Part shown: positions 32,045 through 44,699 of the stretch, piece by piece
Position numbering within the stretch: position 1 is the stretch's first letter
How the letters are laid out: each line of letters opens with the position of its first letter
DNA from: Takakia lepidozioides
Lineage: Eukaryota; Streptophyta; Takakiopsida; Takakiales; Takakiaceae
DNA length: 64,000 bases
Assembly: GCA_030704615.1 (NCBI GenBank)
Contig: CM060733.1
Span: 31,992,001-32,056,000, forward strand
Reading direction: 5' to 3'
Program-made: the position numbers and the translations under genes
Notes under the pieces: model-generated
Seen by the model: the letters and a program-made list of their open reading frames with translations, nothing else
Told to the model about the DNA's origin: nothing
The model's database searches: none

Positions 32045-34850
32045 TAGTGGACAAAAATGCCAGGCACATTTCCCATGATGTACGGTTTCATCGTAGGCAG
32101 TGGGGAACCGGCCCGGATTACCTGGGGAGTCTGAGAGAGAGAGATAGAGAGGTCTATTACGCGGGAGGCCGAAAAGGATGAACCTGAACCGTAGAGAGAG
32201 ATGCCAGATACTGCATAGTGAAAGATGAGATTACTCCCGCGTGCGATCAAACATGATTGATGAGTGGGAAGCGGGACCTGGAAGTGAGTGGAAGTGACCA
32301 GCAAATCAAAAGCCTTCATCGACATAATAAATTGAGGATCTTAGGATCTGAAATTCATAAGTAACACACGGCTGAGCGAGAGGATCCCTGGCATAAGGTA
32401 CTTCCATCCAGACAGCAGACTTTCCGGAGAACAGAAACTGTAATAGGTCGTACCCAGTGTAGAAGGACCGATCGTGGTGCCAGAGTCACTGGTGGGGTCG
32501 TGTGGTCGCATAACTAAGTCACTTCGGCTATTAGGTAATCGTACACTTCCCAACTGGCAAACACCGATCATGGTGCAAGATAGTTTATATTTATTATGTG
32601 AGCATTCGGCTGCTAGCAAGAAGCGCCATGACCAAAACTTACCAATCAATGCACCATAATAGCCTAGATGCAGCACAGCTCCGCTAGTACGACGCTAGCT
32701 CCTGCCTCCAACGCAAGGATCTGACATCCACCAGCGATGTTCCAGATTTTTGGGCCAGTTACGTACCTACACTCTCTTTCTCCGTTCATATCCGACCACT
32801 GCTTAGGAGCTGTGAACATCTGTGGGCCAGAGTGGATAGAATACTGGATAGCGTGGTCTGATGATGGAGATTTGTTCGGTACCTGATCTGTGGTGTCCTT
32901 AACTCCCTTAAAATGGATCTACGTACAGTACTCTCTGTTCTATCCGTTCCCATCTTTGGACTCGGAGTCCTGTGGCAACTGTACATAACTAGCTCACTTC
33001 GTGGCCCTCACCCTTCGTCAAGCCAGTGACGGTGGCGCCAACTTAATGGCTGCTCCATGGTTGTCTCCGCTTGGCCGGATCCGCCCGATCTGTTCCTTCG
33101 AGTACCTCCGAGTAGAACGGATGGAAGGCAGTGTGCCAGCCAGAGTCTCGCTTTTTACCGTTGGTTCCCGATGCTTTTGAGGCTTTGCAAACAAAATGGG
33201 GTAGGCCAACCACGATCCAGAAAGGTAGGGGCAGCTATGAGCGAGTCACAGTTCCCCACGTGTGTGAGGACCGTTACTTGTAATTGAGCCTTACCAATAC
33301 GAAGACGATTCTAGATCCCGTGTGGTTTCCAGGAAGGTGTCGCGAGAGACACGATGAAAGTGCATAGACGATACAAACGGGAAAAATGAACGCAGGAGAC
33401 CGAGGTCAAAGAACTTGCATCCCACTCCAGCTCCAGGCTACATACCAAGATTTTCTGACGAAAGCACTTTTGATGAATTTGTAATCAGATTTGCCTGTCT
33501 GAAGTGTCTGAAGGTTTAGAAGGTCGTGTCTTGATTGTTCCAGCAGCTCTCGAAGTTGTCTATATGTTTCACCAAAATTTCTGACAATGGTATCTCTGGT
33601 GAAATGATAACAGATCTGTCTGAGCACAGCACATATATTCAGCTCTAAGATTGACTCAGCGTCGGATAGATTGCGCCTAACGCTCGAGCTACAAATTGTG
33701 TTGCAGTTTATCAACAAAGATGTTGTCTCTGTTGACTCAATCGATAACCAGACTCCTCTGAAGACAGCATGTTGACTCAGCCTGCGCACAAGTGTCTGTA
33801 GAGCTCCCACAAAATCTCTGACACAATTGTTTCTGTTGTAACCGGACGTTTGATAGTGCATTGAGCTTCGAAAGTTTGGTATATGGATTCTGTGTCTACC
33901 TGAAGCGCAAGCTGGTGTATTAAGACCGCACATTTTCACCTCGTCAGGATTTCTGGGAAAAACATCCCTGTTGATTCCAAATTTGCCTGAAGACAACACA
34001 TGGAGCTGTTGTGCCTAATAGTGTCTGTGTGAAGGGCCAAGTTTGTGCAAAACGGGCAGCACTATATGCTTACCACCGTGTGTGCAAATTTTTGAGAAGC
34101 GAAAATAGGACGATACTTTGGTGGCTCTGGAAGGAACGGTAAAAGGGAGCAATGATGCTTCAGCAGGTGTCCCGGGAGCATGGTCAATTCGGTGCAAGGT
34201 CTTTCACCTTTAGATCGTGACCACTGAGAGAAGTTATATGTGCCTACTTCCAGATTGAACCGGTGTCTTGAAGGCAGCTCGGTTGCATCTTTAATCTGGT
34301 TGTATTCATAACGATTGCCTGGCTCTGAACTCAACACTCGCTCAATCCATCTTCTGATAGCAGTGCATATCGATATCCTCGATATCAATTCCTCAGGTGT
34401 GCTCTTACGCCATGGTGGCAAATGTGTGGGACGTACAAAGTTGTTCGAGTTGCTGCAATTGCGCTATAGTGCCATCATCCGGTTGTGGGCATGCCGACAT
34501 CCTGGTGACCTCAGGACTCCTTTACAATGTTAGCTCTTCATCCGTGGCTGGAGATATACAAGGGCTTGGAAAACTCAAAGTGAAACATCGAACGCAGTAC
34601 AAAGATAGTAGAAACACCCAAATAAGGTATGCCATTTCTTCAAAACTCTCATCGCTTGATAGAACGAGAGGCGAAACGCTGAAAGCAAGGAGATAGAGCA
34701 GCACTCGAAGAAGTTCAGGTTCTCTGAAATGTAAGTTACAAAAGATGGCCAGTTTGCTGGTGTAGAGGAGAAGAGGGGAATACAGTAACAAATTACTCGG
34801 AGATATCTCTTTGGCTGGAACACGATTCTTTCAGCGGAGATTTTAAGAAC
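32045..34850. other. Region with unassigned minus-strand ORFs
   Basis: A 197-codon ORF at 33406-33999 (with VRRLSQHAVFRGVWLSIES) and a 119-codon one at 34062-34421 (with AIRRWIERVLSSEPGN) lie on the minus strand and have protein-like composition, but I recognise no family and no splice plan joins them. They could be exons of a host gene, a decayed element or chance. Nothing else is supported. Confidence 0.35.
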
Positions 34851-34859
34851 ACGTGCTGG

Positions 34860-35530
34860 TTGTTAGGCGAGATTGTCGATATCCATCTTTTGGCCGGCGA
34901 TATAGTAAAATCTTGGAGAGAGAGCCATGTTTTGGGGAGGCGACTCAGTTTTCTTGACATGCTCTTGATTTATCGGGTGGACGCCATGAACGGTTGCAGG
35001 TCACTATATTCAACACTCGTTGAAAGCTTTGAGACTGTGCGCAGTAAACCTACCATTGTGTTGCAGAGTGCAAAGGATCTAAACATTTCTGGGCTGACCA
35101 ACTCCTTGACACCCCCAGCAGATGTTTTACTGAGGGAGCCAACTGCTGTATCCTCTTCCAGCAGTGGAGATGCCAGTAACAAGCAACAGCAGTTGAACTG
35201 TAACGAAAAGCAAGAGGGGAATGACGATGATTGGCCTGCACCACAGGATCCAGTTGCAGCAGCTCATGGGGATTACTCGTATTTTGCACAGTTTACAGGC
35301 AGGTTGCACTAGACTCGCAATTTCACGATGTGAGGCTTCTGTATGAACACTACCACAAGGAAATGGGTTTGTGGAGGTCTTAATCAACTCTCTTGGGAGG
35401 CTCTGAATCATAGAAAAATTGATTGCTTGCACAGAAGCTGTTGGAGTGGATGCAAACAGGAAGGTTTGGGCCTTCCATGCCAAGCTTCCATTTTCTGGGA
35501 GGCAGTAGAGCATGTAAAGGAGCCTTGAGG
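34860..35530 (+). pseudogene. Possible decayed gene fragment
   Basis: A 150-codon plus-strand ORF (34860-35312) with SAKDLNISGLTNSLTPP and a Gln/Asp-rich end is followed one frame over by LDSQFHDVRLLYEHYHKEMG, which reads like protein. The frames do not join without a break and the splice phase does not fit the zinc-finger gene downstream, so I treat it as an unrelated relic. No family recognised. Confidence 0.3.
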
Positions 35531-35667
35531 AACTAGTCAGTTATGATTGGGTGAAATCAACATCATGAACATAGATGATACGTCTGGTACTAACGCTCTG
35601 TTCTCTCTATGCAGATGTTGGACATGACTTGGATGCAAAGAGAAGTGCGAGAGCAAGGTCTCCATCC

Positions 35668-37095
35668 ATGTCATTGTCTCAAGGTTTCTCGTCAGTTGGA
35701 GGGCGTGCAGTCAGTTGCACAGTTGGAGTCGTTGGACGTCCAATGGCAAACAGAATAAGAGGTATATCTGCATTCAAAGGTTTTGGTGCCAGGCAGCTGG
35801 CTTCCAGGGATATAGCATGCTGTAGGGGCGATTGTAAAAAACAGACTCAGGAGAGCAATACTTCTGGTTGCCATCTAGAACATTGATGAAACTTTCTTGG
35901 TCAGGTTTCAATCACTGCAGCCAGATAATTCTTCAACCGTTTCATGCCTTAGTACGGACTGCTGCCAAGTTACCCGCTTGTGCATGTCTGGAGCAATCAC
36001 TGGTCACACTAAACTTGCTAAGGCCTTGAGGCCAGTGTTCAGCCTCTCCTGACAAAATTGCTTGCTAATGTAGCTTTGCCTTTGATTCCAGTGCAAATTT
36101 CAGTCTCAATTTCTGAAGGAATATCATAGGTGCAGGCCCTACAGGTGTTGTTGTGGCAGTGGCGGTTGCCATTTTTGGACTTACAACAGCTGCTCTGCGG
36201 AATGGGCTTTTATCTATCTCCAAAGCTCCTCAGGTAATACTTTGGTCAAGTGTCTGGTTACATTTGGTTGGTTGGGTGGGGGAACTCCTGACCCCTGGTT
36301 GCATACATGGGTTGGTTGGAGATTGCCAAACTCAGTTGAAGCGCCCGCACTTCTATTGATAGCACTCGGGCCCATGGCCCCTGTAGTCCCGTTTGACAGA
36401 GTTCCCTTCCATCACTTAAAGGGAGGCTTCTTCTCCTAGTTAACATGTAACAATTGTTTGTGGGGTGCCTTTTTGGTAGAAAGTATGCACAAAATGTGGT
36501 GGATATGGAGTAGAGCGATGTCATGTGTGCCAAGGTCTTGGAAGGATTAATTGGGAAGGAAAATTTTCGCGGGCTGATCCTTGCCCTCTCTGCTTCGGCT
36601 CCTGTACGAAAAAGGTAGGTCTCTTTCGCTAGGTGCATATTTGTCACGAAACTGCTTGTAAGGTCTCTTTCTTTCAAGTGTTAAACGAGTCAAATTATAA
36701 CCCCTTGTCTTCCAGATAAAAATCAGTGGAAGGTCTCAGCAATGGATAAATAAATTGGTGACCAAATGATCAAATCGGTAGGTGTACGAAGGAGTCTCAG
36801 CATGCCCCAGGAGTGTTCCCAAAATATCCAAATGTACCTCAGTATGTCATATCTGGCAGTACTGATGTGAGAGAGGGTGAGGTGATACTCGCCCAATGCT
36901 ATCGGAAGTGGTTTGGACTTGTATTCTCAGATAAAGCATTAGGTTTTGTCCCTCTTGAAAATTGTGGTAGTAGAACAGGGGGTGACTACCATTGCATGTC
37001 CACTGCAGTGTGCTAGTTGTGGAGGTCTGCGAATGAAGAAGGGTATTCCTCCCGGTTTGCAATCACCACCTGCTCAGAAGGGGAAGAAAGGTTAA
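35668..37095 (+). CDS. Small plastid DnaJ-type zinc-finger protein
   Basis: Four exons join in phase: 35668-35761, 36130-36233, 36480-36614 and 37009-37095 (TAA), 139 residues. I chose the ATG at 35668 because it opens a basic, Ser-rich leader (MSLSQGFSSVGGRAV) typical of a chloroplast transit peptide. A hydrophobic segment follows (GVVVAVAVAIFGLTTAALRN), a probable membrane span. Then four C-x-x-C motifs: CTKCGG, CHVCQG, CPLCFG and CASCGG, the arrangement of the DnaJ cysteine-rich domain, with no J domain. Plant proteins of this class (BSD2- and PSA2-like) act as plastid chaperones or assembly factors; which one this matches is not decided. The C-terminus is Lys/Gly rich. The preceding acceptor at 35615 is open upstream, so a longer 5' exon remains possible. 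Confidence 0.72.
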
Positions 37096-37099
37096 AGGA

Positions 37100-37965
37100 C
37101 GTTCCGTTCTCCCCCTTGCCTTGTACAGCACATCATGACTATGACTTGGTTACAGGAGGTTGATGAACGCCATGTATATAAAATGAGTACTTCGCCAGAG
37201 ATGAAGTTGTTACGCCAAGGAGTTGGGATAAGTTAGGTAGCTGTGTAGCAAAGAATAGGACAACCTTCCTATTGGACAATTCCTTGACAAGATGTTTTGA
37301 CATAGGAAGGTGATGCATAGCGTGCACATTTTAAATCCAAGACACGACAGGAACCTGTCTTCCTTTGGAGAGTTGTATACCGTAATGTTAATGAAAAGTC
37401 AGCCACCCAAGCTTTTGGGTTGATCATGTGTCAGATGCTGTATATTCTTTGCGAGTTATTTTCTTTTCTTTTGGAAGTCCAAATGTGATGCTCTGAAGTG
37501 CACATGCGCAAGTGTTACAACCAAGTAGGAAGTTGTCAAGAGTGTGAGCCGTTTGCAATACTTCAACTTGGTCAGAACCAATCTTGGCCACATCAAAGAA
37601 ACACTCAATCTACTGCTCTGGCTCAGTATTGCATGATTTTATTGATCCTGCTTTCCAATATTATGAGTGGTTTCTCTTTGATGGTGATTTTCATTGCCAA
37701 TAGAACCCTTAATTTTACACTTCCTTTCATGATGTCTCACCTGGTCTGTTCTTGGCTCTGATGTGGTCAAGTGCTAGATGTATCCATCAGGCTGGAGAGG
37801 ATGACTTCACTGTTAATGTTGCTATTGAGCACCTTCTAACCAGCCTCTTCTAACAGCGGACAACTTTGTGTCTTCTCTCTCTCTCTCTTGCTTTGCAGAA
37901 TTTCTAGGTCTAACAGTGAGGGGTCCTCTCAAGAATGGTAGAACACAGTTGGAAAAACTGTTCCT
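37100..37965. other. Intergenic region downstream of the zinc-finger gene
   Basis: Probably the 3' untranslated region of the zinc-finger gene followed by unassigned sequence. Only short ORFs; no repeat recognised. Confidence 0.4.
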
Positions 37966-39430
37966 ATGATTCAAGACAGCCCTGATGACTCGGAGTATAT
38001 CTCAAAGGCTTACAACGTTCACATTAGTTCTGAGATTGTGGAAGCAATTGAGCATTTAAACAGATATAAAGCTGGTGGACGTGATGGCATAGTCAACGAG
38101 CTTATCACGCACGGTGGTGATCCCATTATAGAGGCCCTTGTACTTCTCTTTAACCTTATCTGGAGGACTGAAATGATCCCCTTTCGCTGGCGACAGGGGG
38201 TCATTGTCAATCTATACAAGAAGGGTGACAGAGAAGAACCGGGGAACTACCGAGGCATCACGCTCCTCAATGCTGTTGGCAAGATATTTTGCAGAGTTAT
38301 ACGTACTCGTCTCCAGGTTGATCTGGAACCAGGGAAGGAAAAAAGAAGGGAAACCCACTTTTGTTTCTTTCTTGGATGTCAAAAAGGCTTATGACACAGT
38401 GTGGAGAGATGGTCTATGGCTCTGTCTCTGGTCGTGTGGGATCAAGGGAAAGAGGTGGAGAGTTGTCCATAACTTGTATGCTCACACAAAAAATTGTTTC
38501 ACTGTTAACGGACAGAAGTCTAACTTCTTTGACACAGACCAAGGTGTAGCTCAAGGATGTTCCCTCTCCCCCCTGCTCTTCAATGTTTTCATCAATCAAC
38601 TCCTCGAGGATGTGGAATGTGAGGGATTTGGGTTAAGGGTGGGTGATGCCACCATACCAGCCCTTATGTTTGCGGATGACTTCGCAGGCATAGAGAGACT
38701 CCTTCCAGTCTCCAGGAGTTGATTGAGTGCGCAAAGAGATACTTTGACCTTTTGCGGGCTAGAGGCTAACATCAGTAGATGTGCAGTGGTGGCATTCAAC
38801 GACCGAGGAGAAGGAGGAGGTGATCTCAAGTGGCAGTGGGGAAGTCAAGAGATTCCGGTCCTCCCTTCCTACACATACCTCGCGTCCAGTTTTCCTCCAA
38901 CTGTAATTGGGATGCACATATTCAGAAAGTTGTTCAAACTGGCAAGCGCAAAGCGCTGGGTCTCACTAAATTTTTCCACTGCAGAGGGATCAACTCTGAG
39001 TCAAGAAAACCATACTTTGTCGCGTTATTAGACCTGCCTTAGAGTACGCATGTGCAACTCCAACCAGGCTAAGTCTCTCTAGAAACAGCAAACAGAAGCA
39101 GCGAGGAAAGGGAGAGTGCACTGAAGGGAATTGTGCCTGAACCTCTGTTTACCAACTTTGAAAGTCTCGAGGCTGAGCCAAAAGCCCAGGCACTTTTGGG
39201 GCCTAGTTATTGGGCAAACCATACAGAGCAGATTGATGCTTGTGTGAAGGGATTACTAGAGGTCATCTGGAAAACCCGGATCAATTGTTTATTCCAAGGT
39301 AAGTCATGCTACCGGCGTCAGCCCCTGACAAAGGTAGTTTCTGTCCCTTTGTTCCGCTCAAACTGAGCGCGGGGTCAATGGCCACAAGGCTACAAACAAC
39401 GTCTTATGAGTACAATCTCTTGCTCTGTCC
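37966..39430 (+). mobile_element. LINE (non-LTR retrotransposon) fragment with reverse transcriptase
   Basis: The reverse transcriptase is readable across several frames: VEAIEHLNRYKAGGRDGIVN, RWRQGVIVNLYKKGDREEPG and NYRGITLLNAVGKIF, then VSFLDVKKAYDTVWRDGLW, QGVAQGCSLSPLLFNVFINQ and the catalytic MFADDFAG (YADD-type box). Frames break near 38340 and 38720. Downstream come SYTYLASSF and AKRW, then PLFTNFESLEAEPKAQAL and a 3' untranslated part with GAGCGCGGGGTC. Compared with the copy at 58.6-59.1 kb, the Cys/His motif block after KQKQRGKGEC is deleted near 39120. The 5' end and ORF1 are missing, so it is a dead, 5'-truncated copy. Confidence 0.88.
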
Positions 39431-40129
39431 TCTTTCAGCGCAAACTGACATTGTTACCTGACCGCCCTATCGGAGAAATGGTTGCAGTGGAATGGGTGGT
39501 AAGCACTACCTCCATGGATCTCACGCTGCACATGCTAGAATGTTTTCCCTGCTTATTAGAGCTTGCCTTTAGATCTTGTGGCAGGGACGTTTTAGAGGTA
39601 TGGATGATCAATACATGTGTTACTGGACTCAGTATAAGGCGTGATTTCCACAGTTGTGACCGGGGCACCATTCCATGAAGGTGTAAAAACTCCGAGGTAC
39701 TTTTGCAGAGGAAGGTCCTGTGGGGCATTTCGGACGAGAAGACGTCATCAGTAACGACACCTCAGCACACGGACGATGTTCCGACAAGTATCATCCATGC
39801 AGACGAATCTCCGAGGAATCATCCGTTGAGATGTAACCGGATTAGACCACAGGAACAAAGTGGCATGGCTGCCAATGACGTCGGGAAAATTGGATATCGT
39901 CACCTGATGAGGGGATTAATAGGGTGGCAAGGCACAAACTGCGTTTCCGTCCTTTACTCGCTGTTGTTGGTATCTCCCTCATCAGAATTCCGTGTCTCTC
40001 TGGCTGTTTCTCTGCTTCTCTGAATTGGAGATGTTTGGTGACTAACTTGAGGGTGGAGGAGATTCAGAGGAAGAAAGACTAAGAAGAACCCAGTCTAGAG
40101 TATTTTGGAATTTTCAACTGAAGGTAAGA
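39431..40129 (+). promoter_or_regulatory. Upstream region of LIL3
   Basis: About 0.7 kb between the LINE tail and the LIL3 start. It should hold promoter and 5' leader; I cannot point to a convincing TATA box. GACGTCATCAGTAACGA near 39740 contains an ACGT core as found in light-response elements, which is only suggestive. Confidence 0.35.
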
Positions 40130-42060
40130 ATGGCGGCCATGGCGTCGCTGGTACAGCCACTATCTGCACTCGCTCCCGCAGCAAGTCGCCTAGAAATGCA
40201 AGCTCGTTCTTCGCAGGTGGGTTGGAGGCCACAATCCTTAGGGATTCGGAGCTCATGCAGGGGGTCCAGGATGGTGGTAACGGCATCAGCAGATGAGGGA
40301 ATTGGAAGCGCGGCGGGCGCAGGAGGGGACAGTGTTGTGAGCGAGGTTGCTGTGTTGGAAGAGGAGGCTGATACACCAGGGGTTGGAAGTGTAGCGACCA
40401 AGACCAGGAATCCATCTCCTTTGCAGAGGGGAGGTACATTGGAGGGATCGGAGGCAGAGGGCAAGGATCCGAGCCCTTCCGCTCTGGGGAAGTCGAGGCC
40501 GCTCTCCGAGTCTGGGGATAAGTTTGAGGACCCGAGGTGGAGGGCTGGAACTTGGGATATCGCGCAGTTCACCAAGGATGCCAAGGTTGATTGGGATGCT
40601 GTCATCGATGCTGGTATGGCTTCTCTTCCCCCTGAATCTTTCTTTTGTTTTCAATTTTGGGTTAATTTCTTGCACCAGGCTTTTAGCCTGCAGGCAGAAA
40701 AATATTCGAAACTCTAGAGTCTACATTTCCACAAGTGTGCACCTCTTGCTTTGAAATTGCTTGTTGATGCTATTTATTAGAGTTTATTGAACACAGGTTG
40801 AAAATTTCACATTTGCAACCTTTCAGAGTGGGTACATTCCCGATACTCGATTTGGTTGGTAATTGTTTCAATATATTGTTGCGTGGTAATATTGTGCTCA
40901 TTAGCACATAAGGTCCGGATTCATGCAGGTTACTATCCAAGCCTGCATGGTCTGTCAGTTTGTTAGTATTGTGAACGGTAGAATTCCTTTGTTTTAAGAT
41001 TGCCTTTCCAAAGGTCTTTGGCATCGTCAAGCGATTCATTTGGGATTGGGGTTCAATTGCTTTAGACAATCTTATATCGATAGACATCATTGATGTGGCG
41101 ACAAGTAAGGCTTTGGCTGTATACTGGCCAATATCTAGATTGCCAACTCCTTTTTGGCCGTCTGTAGTGAGTTCAATGACAGGGTTTTACCTCTTTGTGA
41201 CGGGATTTTTTCATTTGCTAGTGCCAGTTCGGAAGGAAACATAGGGAATGGCATAGTACATTCAGAGGTGGATTGAAAGGGTTGCAAAACAAGTGAAATG
41301 TGCATAAGAGATGGTAATGTGTGGCAGAGGTGGTGAGGAGGAGGTGGCTGGAAGACAATCCTGAAGCCTCCAGCAATTCAGAACCTGTGTTGTTTGAGAC
41401 ATCAACAGTCCCCTGGTGGGCATGGGTGAAGCGTTTCCATCTGCCAGAAGCCGAGCTCTTGAATGGTTTGTTTCCATACCAGTCCCTCTCTTTGTCTCCT
41501 ACAGTCTATGCTCCACAATGGCTATGTTCTCTCTCTCATTTTTCATGGAGTGTGACTGGCTACTAACCAGCCTCATATCTCTGGGGGCCACACACTGCAA
41601 TCAGCTAGTAAAATGTGCCATACAACTGCTTCTTTTTCTGTCCATTGATCTGACAGGGGTTTCTTTTTCTTACACTAATTGATGTGAGTGTGAAGGTCAC
41701 AATCTAGGATCAGTGTATGACTGATATTTGTTGCTTTGCAATGCAAATAGGATGTTATGGTTAGCAGATTTCTTACTCAAGTGCTGGGCCTGGTATGGTT
41801 TGACAGGACGTGCGGCAATGGTGGGGTTTTTCGCTGCCTACCTGGTGGACAGTGCAACAGGGGTTGGTTTAGTGGACCAAACCGAAAGTTTTTTTGGCAA
41901 GCTGTTGCTCTTCATCACTGTGGTAGGAGTGCTATTGATTCGGAAAACCGGTGATGTGGCCAACTTACGAAAGCTTGCCGAGGAGTCAACTTTTTACGAC
42001 AAACAATGGCAGGCAACTTGGAAGGATGCTGAAGACCCCGAGAAAACTGACAAGCCATGA
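40130..42060 (+). CDS. LIL3: Light-harvesting-like protein 3 (LIL3)
   Basis: Three exons join perfectly in phase: 40130-40613, 41328-41465 and 41807-42060 (TGA), 291 residues. The start [20 protein letters not shown] is a chloroplast transit peptide. The middle has [16 protein letters not shown] and [20 protein letters not shown], then [20 protein letters not shown]. Exon 3 gives [19 protein letters not shown], the chlorophyll a/b-binding-type helix with its conserved E (in EAELLNG) and R, a second membrane segment [15 protein letters not shown], and the end [17 protein letters not shown]3 is a thylakoid protein that anchors geranylgeranyl reductase and protochlorophyllide oxidoreductase and supports chlorophyll and tocopherol synthesis. 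No lesion is visible. The two introns are 714 and 341 bp. Confidence 0.95.
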
Positions 42061-42239
42061 ATTTTTTCAAAGCTCTAAATCCTTTCACTTGAATTATTTC
42101 TTTGTATGTCCTGAAAGCCCATGTTCATTATGCCATAATGTAAGTTACTAGGAAACAGTCCTCTATATTCAAGGTTTGATTCCGACGATGGTTACTCTTT
42201 GTTGTCACTGTCAACATAATCTTACTGCAAAAAGGGACC

Positions 42240-43275
42240 CCTTATTACACACCCTTAAACTCTGATGGAGAGAGGAGAGAATATGTCCTTTCCGAGCATT
42301 AGCAGCAATATGCCCTGGCAAGACTAGTTGCATTAGATACTGAAACTTCCAGTGCCGATTCAACGTTTCTTGTCCGGCTTCAAGCCTTCCTTTTGCACTC
42401 CTTGTAGTAGTTGCAGGGCCTCCCAAGGACAACCATGCTGGGCATATCCTGCGTTCATCGCATCCACGTCACCACATTTCGTTCAGCCATATTGTAAAAG
42501 ACTCTCTTTGCATCCTCCATGCTCCCACATTTGGCTTACATGTCCACAAGAGTATTGTTCAAAATGATCTGCTACAAATCCAGCTTTCATGATTTCAGTG
42601 TGGACCTCTTTGCCCTTTTCCAGGGCTGCCAGGCCCGCACAAGCATTGCAAATGCAAACAAACGTGACCCTATCCGGCTTCACCCCTTCCCCCATCATTT
42701 GATCATAGGTCTCCAAAGCCTTTCTACAACACCCATGCTGGGCATACCCTGCAACCATTGCATTCCAGGTCACCACATTGCATTCAGCCATATCGTCAAC
42801 ACTCCCTTTGCATCCTCCATGCTCCCACATTTGGCATACATGTCCACAAGGGTATTATTCAGAATGACATCTGGTACAATACCAGCTTTCATGATGTCAG
42901 TGTACACCTCTTTGCCCTTTTCCAGGGCTGCCAGGCCGCCACAAGCATTGCAAACACAAACAAACGTGACCCGGTTGGGCTTCACCCCTTCCCCCGTCAT
43001 TCCTGCCATACCCATGCTGGGCATATCCTGCAATCATTGCACTCCCGGACACCACGTCTCGTTCAGTCATACTGCCATCCTTTGCATCTTCCACCCTCCC
43101 GCATTTGGCATACATGTCCACAAGGGTATTATTGTTCAGAATGACATCTGGTACAATTCTAGCTTTCACTGTTAATTTCTTCAACACATTCCACTTACCC
43201 AGGGGTTTTATATCGCTGTCGATAGTTACGAGTGCTTGTGGCATATCTGAAATCTTAAATAGAAAATACCCCAAC
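42240..43275 (-). pseudogene. PLS-type PPR gene relic
   Basis: Minus-strand PPR phrases occur in three partial copies: VTWNAMVAGYAQHG, MMGEGVKPDRVTFVCICNAC and AGLAALEKGKEVHTEIMKAG; GMTGEGVKPNRVTFVCVCNA, KAGIVPDVILNNTLVDMYAK and CGSMEDAKGV; and a third with NNNTLVDMYAKCGRVEDAK. Frameshifts separate them and no long ORF remains. PPR proteins of this class bind organelle RNA for editing or processing; this copy cannot encode one. Confidence 0.85.
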
Positions 43276-43279
43276 CATA

Positions 43280-44690
43280 CTTAACACAGTTCCTCTGCTG
43301 AAGTATTGACAAAAGTTCCAAAATCTGTTGGGGAGGGTGGGAGGACGACAATTTGGCAACAAGCTTTTCCATGCATATTTTTGTCTGCTTCTGTAAGATA
43401 ACAGATATTCACCTTTCTGGATATTTGCCTGTGTAACTCATTGGCAGTAACATGTGATAAAGACTCAGACTCACCATAGATCTACCCACTGAGCTAACTT
43501 ACAAAGCTCCACATTAAAAATTGGGACAAACCTGATAACAGAACGAAATACGCCCGAATGTGTTGAAGACGAAGGCGTCCTCACCACATTGTCCTTCCTT
43601 GTGTTATAAAAGCAGCAAGCTTTTCTTTCACCCAAAGAGGATTCAACCCTCCATGCTTGGGAAATGCATTTTCATGGCCTGATTAGAACCAACAACGTAT
43701 GATACAGACAGGAATAGCCACTTTATCGGAACAGACAAACTTCTTCACATCGTATGAAAAGAAAGCCCAACCTTGCCATCGCAGTTGTTCCACCATTGTG
43801 AACGAACTTCAAAGACCTCCTGCCAGTGCTGTTCCATGCTCCGTGGTTGACCTTCATGCCAAAAACTCGAATAGCATCAACACTTTTTATGGGGGTTTAT
43901 GCTAGTGTAGCTTTCAACATTCATGAAGTCACTCTCGGCTCTATCGCATATAACACAATAATGCGAATAGTCCAAACTTGCAGATGCTAAACAAAGTGGG
44001 CCTAAACTGTGTTGCTGCTCCTGTTCATCACAGGAGATTAAGTGTGAAGATTTGAATTGACATCACATTACGAGACAATGTCCATATCAGCACTTCAACG
44101 TCTGCTCTCCACCTTAGACAGCCACATGCACTGAAGTGCCAACGATAAGTATAGCAATCAATGTCAAGCTTACTTAACTCTGACCTCGAAAAGACCGAGA
44201 GTGTGACTGAGAGTGTGACTGAGACTGAGACGGAGAGCTCTAAAGTTTTGGTTTATCTTTGCGCTGCTGGTATGGAATACTTTTTGACCACAAACCCTGT
44301 CCCTGTTCCGCCCGCTCGCTGTCCCTGTAACACCCATAACAACATCAACGCGTTGTTCTTCACAACGAGTTGTTATGAGTGTAGATGTGGTCAAATGGTA
44401 CACACTTGTGTGTACCATTTGACCACATCTACATCCTTCAATACATAAACGTGATGTTCCAAAAGATGCTTCTAACCAAAGCATCCCAACATCCCACTTG
44501 TTAACAACTAGTTGTTCCCAACATCCTACTTGGTATTGCACCTACTTGTTCCCAACAACCCACTTGTTCCCAACCTGCTGTCCATTTCCAGGAGGCATTC
44601 ATATTCATGCTACACATACATGTCATATTATCAGATCCATGGTTTCAGATGCCTATGTATATGTCATGCCACACATGACTATTTTATTGC
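43280..44690. other. Intergenic region with a perfect hairpin
   Basis: No gene is supported; short ORFs only. The one clear structure is the palindrome at 44380-44433. Nearby are short direct repeats such as GAGAGTGTGACTGAGAC near 44200 and ACTTGTTCCCAACA near 44540. Confidence 0.45.
44380..44433. repeat. Perfect 54-bp hairpin, 26-bp arms
   Basis: Left arm 44380-44405 (TGTAGATGTGGTCAAATGGT...), spacer TT at 44406-44407, right arm 44408-44433 its exact reverse complement. RNA from either strand would fold into a perfect 26-bp stem. Confidence 0.95.
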
Positions 44691-44699
44691 CCCGCATAT

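Noticed and set aside
40114-40675. Long antisense ORFs (163 and 129 codons) opposite LIL3 exon 1
   Set aside because: They are shadows of a GC-rich coding exon; the plus-strand frame joins perfectly to the LIL3 exons.
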